Assembly (NCBI GenBank): GCA_032622095.1
Contig: CP136066.1
Coordinates: 103,497,319 to 103,561,318, forward strand
Direction: 5' to 3'
DNA: 64,000 nt
Source of the DNA: Siphonodentalium dalli
Taxonomy: Eukaryota > Mollusca > Scaphopoda > Gadilida > Siphonodentaliidae
Shown here: in pieces, positions 53,471-64,000 of the stretch
Layout: every line of letters begins with the position of its first letter
Numbering within the stretch: the stretch's first letter is position 1
Notes under the pieces: model-generated
Seen by the model: only the letters and a program-made list of their open reading frames with translations
Database searches by the model: none
Told to the model about the DNA's origin: nothing
Program-made: the position numbers and the translations under genes

Positions 53471-55450
53471 AAAGAATGTATCAATATACTACGAATGTCG
53501 AAAATTCCAATTCAGATAACACAACTAATGAACTACGCACACATGTATAAATAATAGCCACTCAAATAATATTGTTTTCTCCATCTGTAGCCACATATTT
53601 ATTCAATTGATATTTTCGACGAATAATGCTACATGTTGTATGTGCGAATTTATCCTCTGTGTTTATATATATATATTTATGACATATTCCGTCAAATAAA
53701 TATAATCTATTATTATCCATCACTTAAAGGTACGGTTGGCCTTGGCGGTGGGTATCCTGTGAAAATATTTCCACCCGTCAAAAACCGCCACAAACAGAAA
53801 GAACAACAAAATGTAGACAGACTTTGTCCGTATACTAATAAGAAATATCGCATAAACAGTATGTTATTGTCATATTTTTGACCATTGTTATGTAAACAAA
53901 AGCATAAAAAGTTACTTTTCTGGTGTTTGTTTATATTATGATGGTAAACATAAAGAGCGTTCTTTGTGGGCGAATTCCTGATATGGAACGAATAAAGAGC
54001 GTTTATGCCATTTGTGTGTGATTAGCCAGCAGCATTGTGTTGTCTTCTGTAACACAATCAGGCTCTTGCTTAGGTAAAATATAGTAAATCTTTATGATAA
54101 CATGCTGTTTACGCGATGGTCATGGTATATATGAACGAAACTGTATGCGTTTAATGTTTTTCTGTTTACGGTGATTGGAACAAATATGAATATTTTTCGA
54201 CAACTAAGGCCTCACGTGCCTTTAACTAACACTTCTGATTGGGCAAAAGCCGCCACGTGATAATCCGGGGAAAAGTCATATTGGACTCCCGAATGTCATA
54301 TTGTACTCCCAAGTGTGCAATATGACTTTTTTTTATCACGAATTAACTGTTGCGAAATGAATCGGTGAAATTGTGATGCGCGCGTAACACTAGTGGATTT
54401 AGCAGAGGTTTCACTTCCGCATTGAGTTTTTTGTTCATTTCCGTGTTTACTGTTCCAAATCATGCTTTCTGGTGATCAAATACAGGCTTTTATAGAGAAT
54501 TAGGTACCGACAAATACCAAAAGAAACCACTAAAGTGTTATTCCCAAAATTTGGATAAACATACAGATGGATAATAAAAATGTCATTATACAATGTACTG
54601 TACTGTTCACAACATTGTATTATAAAAAAATAACTGTATAATCTTGTCAGTGTTCGTAGCCCGTCTGATATACACGTATATATATAATTGTTTTAGTGAA
54701 TCGTGATACGAACCTGGGTTAAGCCTAGGGGTATGACGGTGAAAAATCCAATCAGAAATATCAAAATGTACATCACTATACGAAACACCAAGAAACAAAA
54801 CATATCCTTCAAAGTAGACATATCAAATGTATAGTGTGTTCCTTAGTGCGAACGTGTGTATAATATGGTATCTTTCCAAATCCGAGATCATTCAAAGAAG
54901 AAAATTAATGTGGAATCTTTCTAAATTCATGATACGAAGATGATCGCCATGCATTTGTATGCGACAAGAGTGTTGTTATCATGTGTTTATTCTGTTCTCC
55001 GTGTATTCGCGCGTGATTGTGATCTGTGGTATGAATATATTTCCCTAGGATTTCCGGACATATCTGGTGTTATTGACAGCGGTTAAGCTGGATGGCGGGA
55101 CCATCTGATGACAAGAGGAAAATTTAGATATGTTTATTCAGTCAGCGTAAACAATGTTTAATGAATCTTTGATCCATGAGCCGATATACATGCCTGCACC
55201 TATTTGTCTCCAAGTCACATTCTTTGCTTGTTTCTTAAAGATGCACCAACAACATATAGCTAAACGTATAAGCCTCACAAACATTATATGATTACAAGTT
55301 ACAACGTTGTAACATGACCACTTAACAATTATATCCATCGTATAGCTATAAGACATCTAACACCATAGTGCTATATCTCCTATTGTGCGCTTTACAGGCA
55401 CGGATTGCATTCGCATCGGGTATAATGTTAAGACAGGCACAGTTAAAACT
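53471..55450. other. No gene; one half-copy of a MITE arm
   Basis: Non-coding. About 53815-53885 resembles the left arm of the MITE at 55451-55666 (ACTAATAAGAAATATCGC, AGTATGTTATTGTCA). Confidence 0.45.
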
Positions 55451-55666
55451 GCCATAAACAAATATTAAAATTGAGACATATTTTGTTCTTATACCAATAA
55501 AAACTATCGCGTTAATAGTATGTTATTGTCAAGTTTGTACACTGTGTTTGGCTTTTGTCAACATAACAAAGCGTACAAACTTGCCATAACATACTATTTA
55601 CGTGATATTTATGAATGGTATAAGAACCAAGTTTGTCTATATTTTATTATTATGTCTGTTTATGGC
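55451..55666. mobile_element. Hairpin MITE, about 215 bp
   Basis: Arms of about 90 bp are inverted (GCCATAAACA outward; GTTCTTATACC; AGTATGTTATTG; AAGTTTGTAC) around a loop of about 32 nt at 55541-55572. Confidence 0.75.
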
Positions 55667-55679
55667 GACGACTTTCAAA

Positions 55680-55870
55680 AAGAAGCAGTTGTAGTTGTAG
55701 CTACAAAATAGCAAGTTGTAGCAACAATATAGCAAAGTTATACTTATTTGTACAATATAGTTAAGTTGTGGCTACAAGAGAGCTACGACGTAGCTATAAG
55801 ATAGACAATTGTTGCAGTTACAATATAGCTAGGCTGAGATGTAGCTACAATAAAGCTAAGTTGTGTCTAG
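55680..55870. repeat. Degenerate tandem repeat of GTTGTAGCTACAATATAGCTA
   Basis: Six to eight decayed units of about 20-24 bp. Confidence 0.7.
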
Positions 55871-56989
55871 ATTTAGAATCATCCGGTTCACCAAGAGCAA
55901 CTGTTTACAGAAATATAAATACAAGCCCTTTTATTAGCCGGTATTAATATGCCCAGTAAATACATTCACACTATCACAAAATGCCACACCAATGGCAAAA
56001 CTGAATATAGTAGCAGACAGTGCACAGATGTGGCTTATAGTAGCATACTACATAGCTATAAAACACTATATAAGAGTGCTGTGATGGTCACCGATATTGT
56101 TGATCATGAATCTACTAATTATTTCTCATCGCAAACATTCCCTTTCTGTACATGGTTTTTATGCATAGGTCTAGTGATGACCACAGAGTGTGTTAAAGTG
56201 ATTTGAAACACTGTTGTTGCAGCTCACAGCTAAAAAAACATGCTCAACGCAGGTATTTCACTAAATATATATCTATATTGTACGCACACCACGCAACTCT
56301 TTTGTGAACATTGCATTAAGTGACTATACATATTGTTGGCGAAATCATTCTTGATTGTTTAGCGATGATTTGGTCGGGACGAATGAAGGACTGTTTAATT
56401 ACAGTTCAGACGTCGTTGTTGTTGAATATTTTGACAGTAATAGTTTAATTATGAATTCTTCAAATGTGTGTAGTGGCTGAGTCGTAAAATATCAGTTTAT
56501 GTAGTGAGGTAAGCACGTGATATGTTTTAACTTTACTGGAATATCACCCCGCTGAACATAGACACCATAAAAAAGGCAACTGACAAACTTGCCCAGATAC
56601 ATACAATCAGGTTACCTTTCCTTAACAAAATTACCGAGATTCGAACCAACTTCGGTAATGCCAAGCTGTTAAAATGTTGGCATACTGTACCATGCACCTC
56701 GCATGCACTGAGTCACAATGGACCCCCGGTTTTGGCGGGGTATAGCACGACCCTGACGAACATTTACATATATGTTTCAGGTATCCCGACATACTGACAT
56801 GATTTGAATTGCGGTGTGAGTCGATCGCCAAAACATGAGCGTGTAAAAATTAAAGGCGTAGTGACTGGGAGATTATTTAACGGATCAAAGTGAGCACCTT
56901 ATTTTATTGTATATAAATTATATACATGTGGATTGGGACACACGTTTTGTCAACTTAGTGACGCCCCTCTCCCACACAAAAAGTGTAAC
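55871..56989. other. No gene seen
   Basis: Non-coding, no repeat recognised. Confidence 0.4.
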
Positions 56990-57225
56990 ATAACATTTAA
57001 ACAAGATGACAGGATGAGCTATTGGACATTCGCAAACTAGATGGTCGAGGCCATATAGACCGAGACTATTTAGTTCACGCATATTCAGTCCCGAGTCAAT
57101 TAACCGATTTAAACACAGTTTTATAATATACAAGGAGAAATTTACATTTATACAGATGAACAATTCAGATAAATGAGACGTTTACGAACGTTTTTCTAGA
57201 AGAAAGTCCTTGGCTGACGTAACTC
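56990..57225 (-). repeat. Dispersed repeat; inverted copy of 32300-32560
   Basis: See 32300-32560. Sequence drift between copies is substantial. Confidence 0.65.
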
Positions 57226-57640
57226 TTGGGGCCTCCATGACGCCATCGTACCGCTATATACTGCTAATTAATGAAAGAATTAAGAATAGAGAGTCTCAAA
57301 CTTGATTCGACGGTGCTCTGCTGCTAAACTGCTAATTAATAACAGAATTCAGAAAAGAGAGTTTCAAACTCGATTTTAGCAGTGATATCCTGCTAGAGTC
57401 AGTGTCATTTTCAACAAAAATCAAACCCATGCAGAGGGGGTGCAAATGAATTAATCAGACTTGGGGTGGGAATTTGGGTCTTGTACTTGGCATGTATGGG
57501 CGTAATTTAAAATTATAACGGAAACCATATAGCTACATCCCTGCTGATTTCAATTATATATCTTCTAGATAGCATTTGGTGTGAATTTGTGTAATGTATG
57601 TTTAGGATTGTAAATACAATATGTTTACACGAAAAGGTTA
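57226..57640. other. No gene; short duplication
   Basis: TGCTAATTAATGAAAGAATT and TGCTAATTAATAACAGAATT near 57263 and 57330 mark a diverged tandem duplication of about 67 bp. Confidence 0.5.
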
Positions 57641-57646
57641 AAGGGG

Positions 57647-57990
57647 TTCTGAAGTTGCTCACCACTGTTCGCAAACGAAGCTGATGTAGCACCACGCATG
57701 TAGTTACAACAAACCAACCGTGGCGTGTGAACGCATATGAACCCAGAACATCTAAATATGTATCCGCATACAGGGCACACATTTATAATTTCGCAGGAAG
57801 AGAACACTTCTGAAGTTGCGAACCAATGAGGTGAAAAGAGGCTGAGGTAGAACCACGCAGATGCGTGACAGCAGTATAATAACAAACCAATGATATAGAT
57901 TCTGAACGCTTATGAACCCAGAAACTCATTGGGCATCGGTATCCGCATACAGGGAACACATTTAAGAATTTTGCAGGAAGAGAACACCCC
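57647..57990. repeat. Tandem duplication, two 170-180 bp units
   Basis: Both units run from GAAGTTGC through ACCACGCA, TATGAACCCAGAA, TATCCGCATACAGGG, to GCAGGAAGAGAACAC. Confidence 0.85.
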
Positions 57991-58424
57991 AAATAGAGAT
58001 GCTATATGTTTGTGTTGGGGGTTCACGCTCAATTTTTCTGGTTCTAAAATCGTTCGCGTCAACAACCAGACATTGTTCGTGCTGCACTAAATGTTTTCCT
58101 TGATCCTGTTGAATAGCTATGATGCTGGTACGACAAATTGATGCTGTTTCTTCTGAAGTTGTCACTGCCACGTACTCTTACTAATATGAATGAATGGAGC
58201 AAAATCCATTGTTTGTAAACTATTCAAAAACATAGAATGAAAATTCTAAATTTCTGTCGTTTTTCAAACAGCCATCGTTAAAATATTTTAAAATATGTAT
58301 GCTCTTGATTGCTTCGTGCAGAAATTATATATCTCAAATCGCTTTTATCAACAAAACACCGCAAACTGACAACTTTAGAAAAATAACGGTCCCAGTCTTG
58401 GTTAAGTAGTGCTAATTTGCTGAC

Positions 58425-59130
58425 GATATTGGGGGGGGGGGGGGGGGTAGGCACTAAATTTGATATGAATTGGTTTAGTCACCGATTGCTACTACGAGGA
58501 GTCTAATGGTGTGACGTCATTCGAGTCAGGGGTGCACTGAAAAGTAAAGGGCCACCAGTATTGATACACAATAATTTTAGCACCAACTTCCACTAAATTG
58601 ATACACATTCTTATCCATGATACAAGGAATCAAATCATGTGATTTAAAGATGCTATATTGGTGCTGTTTGTGTGAGAGATTGTGTGGGGTGTTGGACGGG
58701 CACTAAATTTGATTTAAAAAAATTGTTTAGTCGCCGATTAGCACTACACTTATAAATAATAATCTCCATGATATCAGGAGTCTAAATGTGTGGTTTAAAG
58801 ATGTCAAAAGTAGTGCCATTCCAGACAGGGGTCCACAGAGGGTGAGAGAGACACAACAATTGATACACAATATGTTTATCGCCGATTTCCACCAGACTGT
58901 TACATATTCTTCTCCGTAATTAGAGGAATCTAATCGTGTTGTTTAAATACGCCAAATTGGTGCCGTTTGGGTGAGAGATATGGGAGCCCTAAATTTGATA
59001 CGAATTTGTATACTCGCCAATTTTCAATAATTTCATATATATTCATCTCCATAATGAGTCTAAATAGGGACGGGCGGGTCACCAAAACTGATAGAAATTC
59101 ATACACGTTCTTCTCAAATGATACATAAAC
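58425..59130. repeat. Degenerate tandem repeat array after a poly-G run
   Basis: Starting with a G run at 58431-58447. Repeating blocks are GGCACTAAATTTGATATGAA, TTAGTCACCGATT, CACTA/CCACTA-AATTGATACACATTCTT, GGAGTCTAAT and TTTAAAGATGC, with a period near 140-150 bp and strong decay. Confidence 0.65.
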
Positions 59131-59640
59131 AACTCAAAATATCGCACTTTGTCGGGCACATGCAGCTGATGTAGTTGCATAGCAACATTTCTTTTAAACT
59201 GAGAATAATTAGCCAGTATATAGCACCTTCAACAGAGGAGCACCTGGATATTTCTTTAAAACATCCGTATCTTCATGGAGATATGATAACAAGCGGTCAG
59301 ATGCTCGTAGCCCGTTTATATATAACCATGGGTATATGCGAGAAATACACAATGAAAACACACTCCAAAGTTGGATTGATAAACCTTACCCTGTGTATTT
59401 TGATGTTGCATTTTTTGACAATCGGTCTTCCGTATATCATTTCTACAACACAATTATCGTCTTACTCGCAGCACGACGTTATTAGAGACCTTTCGCAAAA
59501 CTCACGTTTACGAATACGGATACGGATAGGGTACTACGTCACCAACCTTTGTGTACTTTCTAATCGTTCTCGTATTTTACTATCCGTAATGACGGTTACG
59601 ATTTCATGGTTTCTAATAAGCTCAAATAACACATGAAATG
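59131..59640. repeat. Dispersed repeat related to the terminal inverted repeat at 61.7-64 kb
   Basis: 59285-59485 matches the reverse complement of about 63000-63180 (GATGCTCGTA-CCCGTTTATATATAACCA, GACAATCGGTCTTCCGTAT), and its first part also matches 61355-61415. The open frame over it is a coincidence of the repeat. Confidence 0.75.
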
Positions 59641-59882
59641 TATTTTCTGCAATATATTACTCTACTCCGTTCGAGACTGTATATGTATATCATGCAAACC
59701 ATCCAGTTGTTTTGAGCTAAGGCCTCGATATGCTGTTTAGATTGTCAATCACTGTACTCGTCGTCGTGAATCACGAGCTTCCCGCGAAATAAGATCGCTA
59801 TTCACAACGGATAGCCATCGCTGGCTGTGACAGAAAACTTTACAGTAAGAGGAGTGCACTATGAAACCAGTCGCCAAAAATA

Positions 59883-60345
59883 CAGTATATAGTGTGCGAT
59901 GCATGAGGAGATTTGAGTGATTATTATGTGCAAGATAGTACACAATATATAATGAAATTCAACAATTATTTAATTCAACAACCCATGGTGGTGTCCTAAC
60001 GTGTGCAGTTATAGAATGCCTCAGGACAGCCTAAAGAATGGCATAACCCTATTAATGAATAGTGAAAGATTTTGTGTTCTCTTCCCCTTTCCCGAATTGA
60101 ATAGTTCATTCAATTTAATAATATTCGGTTTTCGGTAGAAGTTGGGTTTTATATATCTCTCTCGTAGAGTCTGTATAATGCAGGGCATTTTAAAATTACA
60201 TGGAATTCATAACCGATTTTAAAATTACATGGAATTCATAACCGAGTTCTAAGTTACATAAAGTACTCTGTCTGAGTAATCTGAACCTACCCTGGATCCC
60301 GATTCAACTGGTAAGTATAGTGATTTCTGCTCCTGAACCGTAACT
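59883..60345 (-). pseudogene. LINE 3' end, minus strand
   Basis: Minus-strand sequence holds the knuckle block (T-L-C-N-L-E-L) as in 33190-33650, with a tandem 30-bp duplication of TTTTAAAATTACATGGAATT at 60190-60245, then the 3' UTR that matches 46850-47125. Confidence 0.7.
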
Positions 60346-61110
60346 AAAAGAATATTTGGCACACCCACCGACATCAACAGAGCTCAGCAGTCTCTGTCAG
60401 GTTTGTTCTTTGCATTTATTTTTAATTTAAAAAAACACGCACAAATGCGGCATTTAAAGGTACTCAATCCGATTAGATGTCCCCATATCATCAGATTCCA
60501 ACAACAATTTTTTTTTAAATGCCGCTTCTGTTATCAGAATCGAGTAATTGCTCAAAATTAATACTAACCACAGTCAACTATATTATAAAATTTCCCAAAA
60601 CCTGTCATTTATCAACATTTTGTTCAACGAAATTTTGCCAGTTTGTCTAATATCTGACAAAAAACTTGATGCACATCGCTTCTACCGTGTCGACTTTGTT
60701 TCGATTTGGTAGTAACAAATCAGAAGTGATGCACATCAGCGAGCTCACCAACCTTATGTCGGATTTCCTAAAACCAAAGAGGTGAAGCCGAAATCGTATT
60801 GAAATCAACTCGCGGACTTGAAGGGGCTTGAACGATGGCGTCGTGGTTGATGTGAGGTCCAAATTCAGGAACCCCTCTTCCCCATCAACATAACGTCTAT
60901 CTGGTCATCCATGCTAACAACGAACTGAATTTCCACCACATATGACCTGGCATTTATACCTGTATTGCCACAATATATCACGAGAATCCCGGGTCGTACG
61001 TTGTGACTGGTCGAATTATTGACAATATTAACAGGTCATGATTATCGCATGTGTTGCACATGAGACGATAAGTGACGTATTAAGGGACTGTATACCAAAC
61101 ACACGCTTTG
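60346..61110. other. No gene seen
   Basis: Non-coding; a small inverted AAATGCGGCATTTAAA / TTTAAATGCCGC pair lies at about 60440-60530. Confidence 0.4.
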
Positions 61111-61119
61111 AGTAGTAAA

Positions 61120-61420
61120 AGTGGTACGAAATAATGTTCGTACGTGTTCGTCAAAACTCTTACGCGTAATCGTTTTGCGAAAGGACTTTTTGGCCATACG
61201 GATAGACTTACGTCTACGAATAGCTATCCGTATTCGTAATCGTAAACGTGAGGATGCGAAAGGTCTCTATTGTGTGATCGCCACGGAAGCGTTTTCATTC
61301 AGGGTATGGTCAATATATTGCCGCCGGGGCAATGTATTCTCGGATTTGCGGATAGAAAACAAGCGGTCAGATGCTCGTAGCCCGTTTATATATAACCATG
61401 GGTATATATGCACGATATAA
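61120..61420. repeat. Repeat with self-complementary TACG-rich motifs
   Basis: Repeated CGTACG/TACGAATAC/CGTAATCG motifs at 61125-61260, then a stretch (TGGTCAATATATTGCCGCCG, GATGCTCGTAGCCCGTTTAT) shared with the centre of the foldback at 62920-63190 and with 59285-59340. Confidence 0.65.
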
Positions 61421-61735
61421 CCGTACAAAATAAAACGCCGTTCTTTTGACCGTGAATTTATCCATGGTGTGTGTGCCTGTGGCAATCCGTAACCTGGTGC
61501 CCGGTGTTATTGCTGTGAAAGGTGGTCATGTTCGACAGGTGTTGTTAGATTGGTAATGAGATTAGCGGTTTCTATGTCTTGTCTGGTCATATTTACTGTT
61601 GGAACATTGTCTGAAATAGACGCACTTTTTATACTAGAATTTGCGCAAAAGGAGCACAGGGAAATCGCACGTCGAGTTGGTTTAAGGGTTTTTAGAAAAA
61701 GTATTTATATGATATAGAGAGACAAACAGAACGAT

Positions 61736-64000
61736 ACCATATATATACTATATGCGATTGCATCCAATTTGGATTTATTGGGATGTCTTTAGTGTACTTT
61801 TGTGGTTATTAGAGTTCATTTCCCCCTGATTTCTGCTCCATATGTGGTCTTCTCCTTTAAAATTTCTATAAGATTTAGAAACAGGGGTGGCGCCAGGATA
61901 TCCCCGACGCAGGGGCTATACGATTCCCCGACAGGGGGCCGGGCTTTAGCTACCGGGTTGACCATTGCATATCTCACCGACGGGGGTGGTGGCTATCCCT
62001 CCCCGACAGGGGTGGGGATGTAGCCCCCTGACTTATCCCCGGGTGCCACCCAACTTAATTTAGTATCGATGATTTCTCGTCTTCAGTGAATGCAAGACCG
62101 CGCTCTTAGCATGGAGGGGGGGGGGGGGGTCAAGCAGGGACTTGTCGACAGGGGTGGTTATGCAGGGGTCTTACCCCCCAAAATTGTAGTCATACCTAAT
62201 GCAACATTAATTGGAAAATTCACACCAAAATTAGGTTGAAATTGTTCTCGTTGTGACGAATTTGTTGTTTATAGACCAACATTTGCATATTTCCCTTTCA
62301 TTTTCAAAATTATGGACTGAAATGGCCATCAGTTGGCAATTTTCAAACCTAAGGGTGAGTGTCAGGTTAAAAAATTTCCCCGAATTGGAAAGCTTGAGGC
62401 CATTCTAGATGCTAGGATTGTCAAATTTTCATGTTCATATTTTCAAAATGTTCTCACATCGGACCTAACCATCGGCCGACCCGTGTGTTCTGTGTCCTTG
62501 CCAGTAGTTACTTGCTAATTCATTTAAGAAAAAATAAATCGGGGTGTAAATTTGTTGGCTTTATGCCACTAGATGTTAGGATGTTAGGATTTTAAAATCT
62601 CATACTGGGCCGAACCATCCTTTTCACCCTCCTGCATGACCAGTGGCCACAATATTACGGGTCCATTTAGACTAGGCTACCATCTAGTAGTCTGTGAGGG
62701 AACATTTGGGAAAATTCAAAGCACGGGGGAGGGGGTGCAAATTGATTTACGCAAACTTGTGAATTTGGTGTGTTCAATGGGGTGGGGTGCAGTTGGAAAT
62801 TCCAACCCCAACGAAAACCCTCTGGCCAAGTCCCGAGTGCCAAATATCCCACACTCAACCAGGGGTGCCCCTCGCAATTTAGTTTCTGCCTTCGGCATTG
62901 GCCTATTTGTTTTTCCATCCGAGAATACACTGCACCGGCGGCAATATATTGACCATACTCTGATTGAAAACGCTTCCGTGGATCACACGATAACGTCGTG
63001 CTGCAAGTAAGACGATAATTGTGTTGTAGACATGATACGGAAGACCGATTGTCAAAAAACGCAACATCAAAATACACAGGGCAAGGCTTATCGATCCAAA
63101 CTGTGGAGTGTGATTGCGTTGTGTATTTCTTTCATATACCCATGGTTATATATAAACGGGGTACGAGCATCTGACCGAAGGCCTTTATGCCGTAAGCAGA
63201 AACTAAGTCGCGATGGGCATCCCTGCATGGTTGAATCTGGGATATTTGGCACTCGACACTTGGCTATAGGGTTTTCGTTGGGGTAGTCTCCACCTTGGAA
63301 TTTCCAACTGCACCCCACTCCATTGAACCACACCAAACTCACAAGTTTGCGTAATTCAATTTGCACATCCCCCCGGTGCTTTGATTTTCCCCAAATGTTC
63401 CCTCATAGACTACTAGATGGTAGCCTATGCTAAATGGACCAGTAATAGTGTGGCCACTGGCCATGCAGAAGGATGAAAAGGATGGTTAGGCCCAGTATGA
63501 GATTAAAAAAATCCTAACATCCAGTGGTACAACGCCAGACAAATTTACACCCCGATTTATTATTTCTTAAATTACTTAGCAAGTAACAACTACTGGGTAC
63601 GACCCCTGCATAACCACCCCTGTTGGCACCCCATGCTAAGAGCGCGGTCTTGCATTCACTGAAGAGGAGAAATCATCGATACTACATTATGTTGGGTGGC
63701 ACCGGGGAGGAGTCAGGGGGCAACATCCCCACCCCTGTCGGGGAGGGATAGCCACCCCCGTCGGTGAGATCCGCAATGGTCAACCCGGTAGCTAAGGCCC
63801 GGTCCCCCTACCGGTGAATCGTATAGTCACTGCGTCGGGGATATCGACTGTTTGAAATCATACATAAATTTTAAAGGAGAATACCACATATGGAGCAGAA
63901 ATCAGGGGGAAATGAGGTTTCATAACCACAAAACTACATTAAGACATCCCAATAAACCCAACTTGGATGCAGTGGCATATAGTATATAGTTGTTATCGTT
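61736..64000. mobile_element. Large inverted-repeat (foldback) element reaching the window edge
   Basis: Left arm 61736-62890 and right arm about 63197-64000 are inverted copies. Shared landmarks are GGATTTATTGGGATGTCTT, GACGGGGGTGG, AAGACCGCGCTCTTAGCATG and TAGTAGTCTGTGAGGGAACA. The left arm carries about 340 bp (about 62178-62500) with no counterpart on the right. The spacer (62890-63197) matches 59285-59485 and 61290-61420. All open frames here are repeat artefacts. The outer end is not visible. Confidence 0.8.

Noticed and set aside
57513-57992. Three Cys-rich minus-strand frames
   Set aside because: They lie in a tandem 170-180 bp duplication and share words only because of it; no domain is present.
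61121-63366. Several 60-136 codon frames
   Set aside because: They occur as mirror pairs in the inverted repeat arms and carry no known motif.

Overview
The window is eukaryotic, repeat-dense DNA from an animal, probably a marine invertebrate. The evidence is a Polinton/Maverick-type virus-like element, ORF1/EN/RT retrotransposons, a DIRS-like retroelement, foldback elements, MITEs and long AT-rich non-coding stretches. A lophotrochozoan such as a bivalve is a reasonable guess from the style of the repeats, but no host gene confirms it. I found no convincing host exons.

Positions 1 to about 8.7 kb are the core of a Polinton (adintovirus-like) element read on the minus strand. In transcription order it holds a protein-primed family B DNA polymerase, two small unknown ORFs, an FtsK/HerA-type packaging ATPase, a 63-aa ORF, two small basic/hydrophobic proteins resembling adenovirus-type core peptides, a conserved Polinton protein of unknown role, a DDE integrase with a C-terminal chromodomain, a two-helix membrane protein, and the start of a further gene that runs off the left edge. 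Genes overlap by a few bases, as in a virus. The polymerase has two in-frame stops and the integrase one frameshift, so this copy is probably dead or carries sequence errors.

Positions 8.6 to 13.2 kb are an accessory region. A near-perfect inverted repeat of about 195-bp arms forms a bidirectional promoter that gives the polymerase and a CCHC-knuckle protein the same first 32 residues. Two tandem modules follow. Each has a minus-strand gene, a promoter built from two 280-bp repeats, and a plus-strand gene. Promoters and 3' flanks are conserved between modules while the four coding regions are unrelated. All four genes end 19 to 22 nt before a stem-loop matching the metazoan replication-dependent histone mRNA 3' stem-loop (three perfect core matches, one with a mismatch). 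This is the most novel signal in the window: virus-like accessory genes that seem to use the host histone 3'-end pathway.

Positions 13.4 to 33 kb hold a palindromic satellite, a 4.4-kb foldback element with minisatellite arms, a 160-bp tandem repeat, a piggyBac-type MITE, hairpin MITEs, minisatellites, one LINE fragment of a different (CR1/L2-like) family, and unassigned DNA.

Positions 33 to 49.9 kb are dominated by LINEs. A degenerate full-length copy (ORF1 with zinc knuckles and SGNH esterase, APE endonuclease, RT) is followed by an internally deleted copy. A third copy, on the minus strand, is interrupted by a 3.9-kb foldback element with a clear 6-bp target-site duplication. Positions 49.9 to 53.2 kb hold a decayed DIRS/Ngaro-like element with an SGNH domain. 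The remainder contains LINE 3' ends, MITEs, degenerate tandem repeats, and a large inverted repeat that reaches the right edge.
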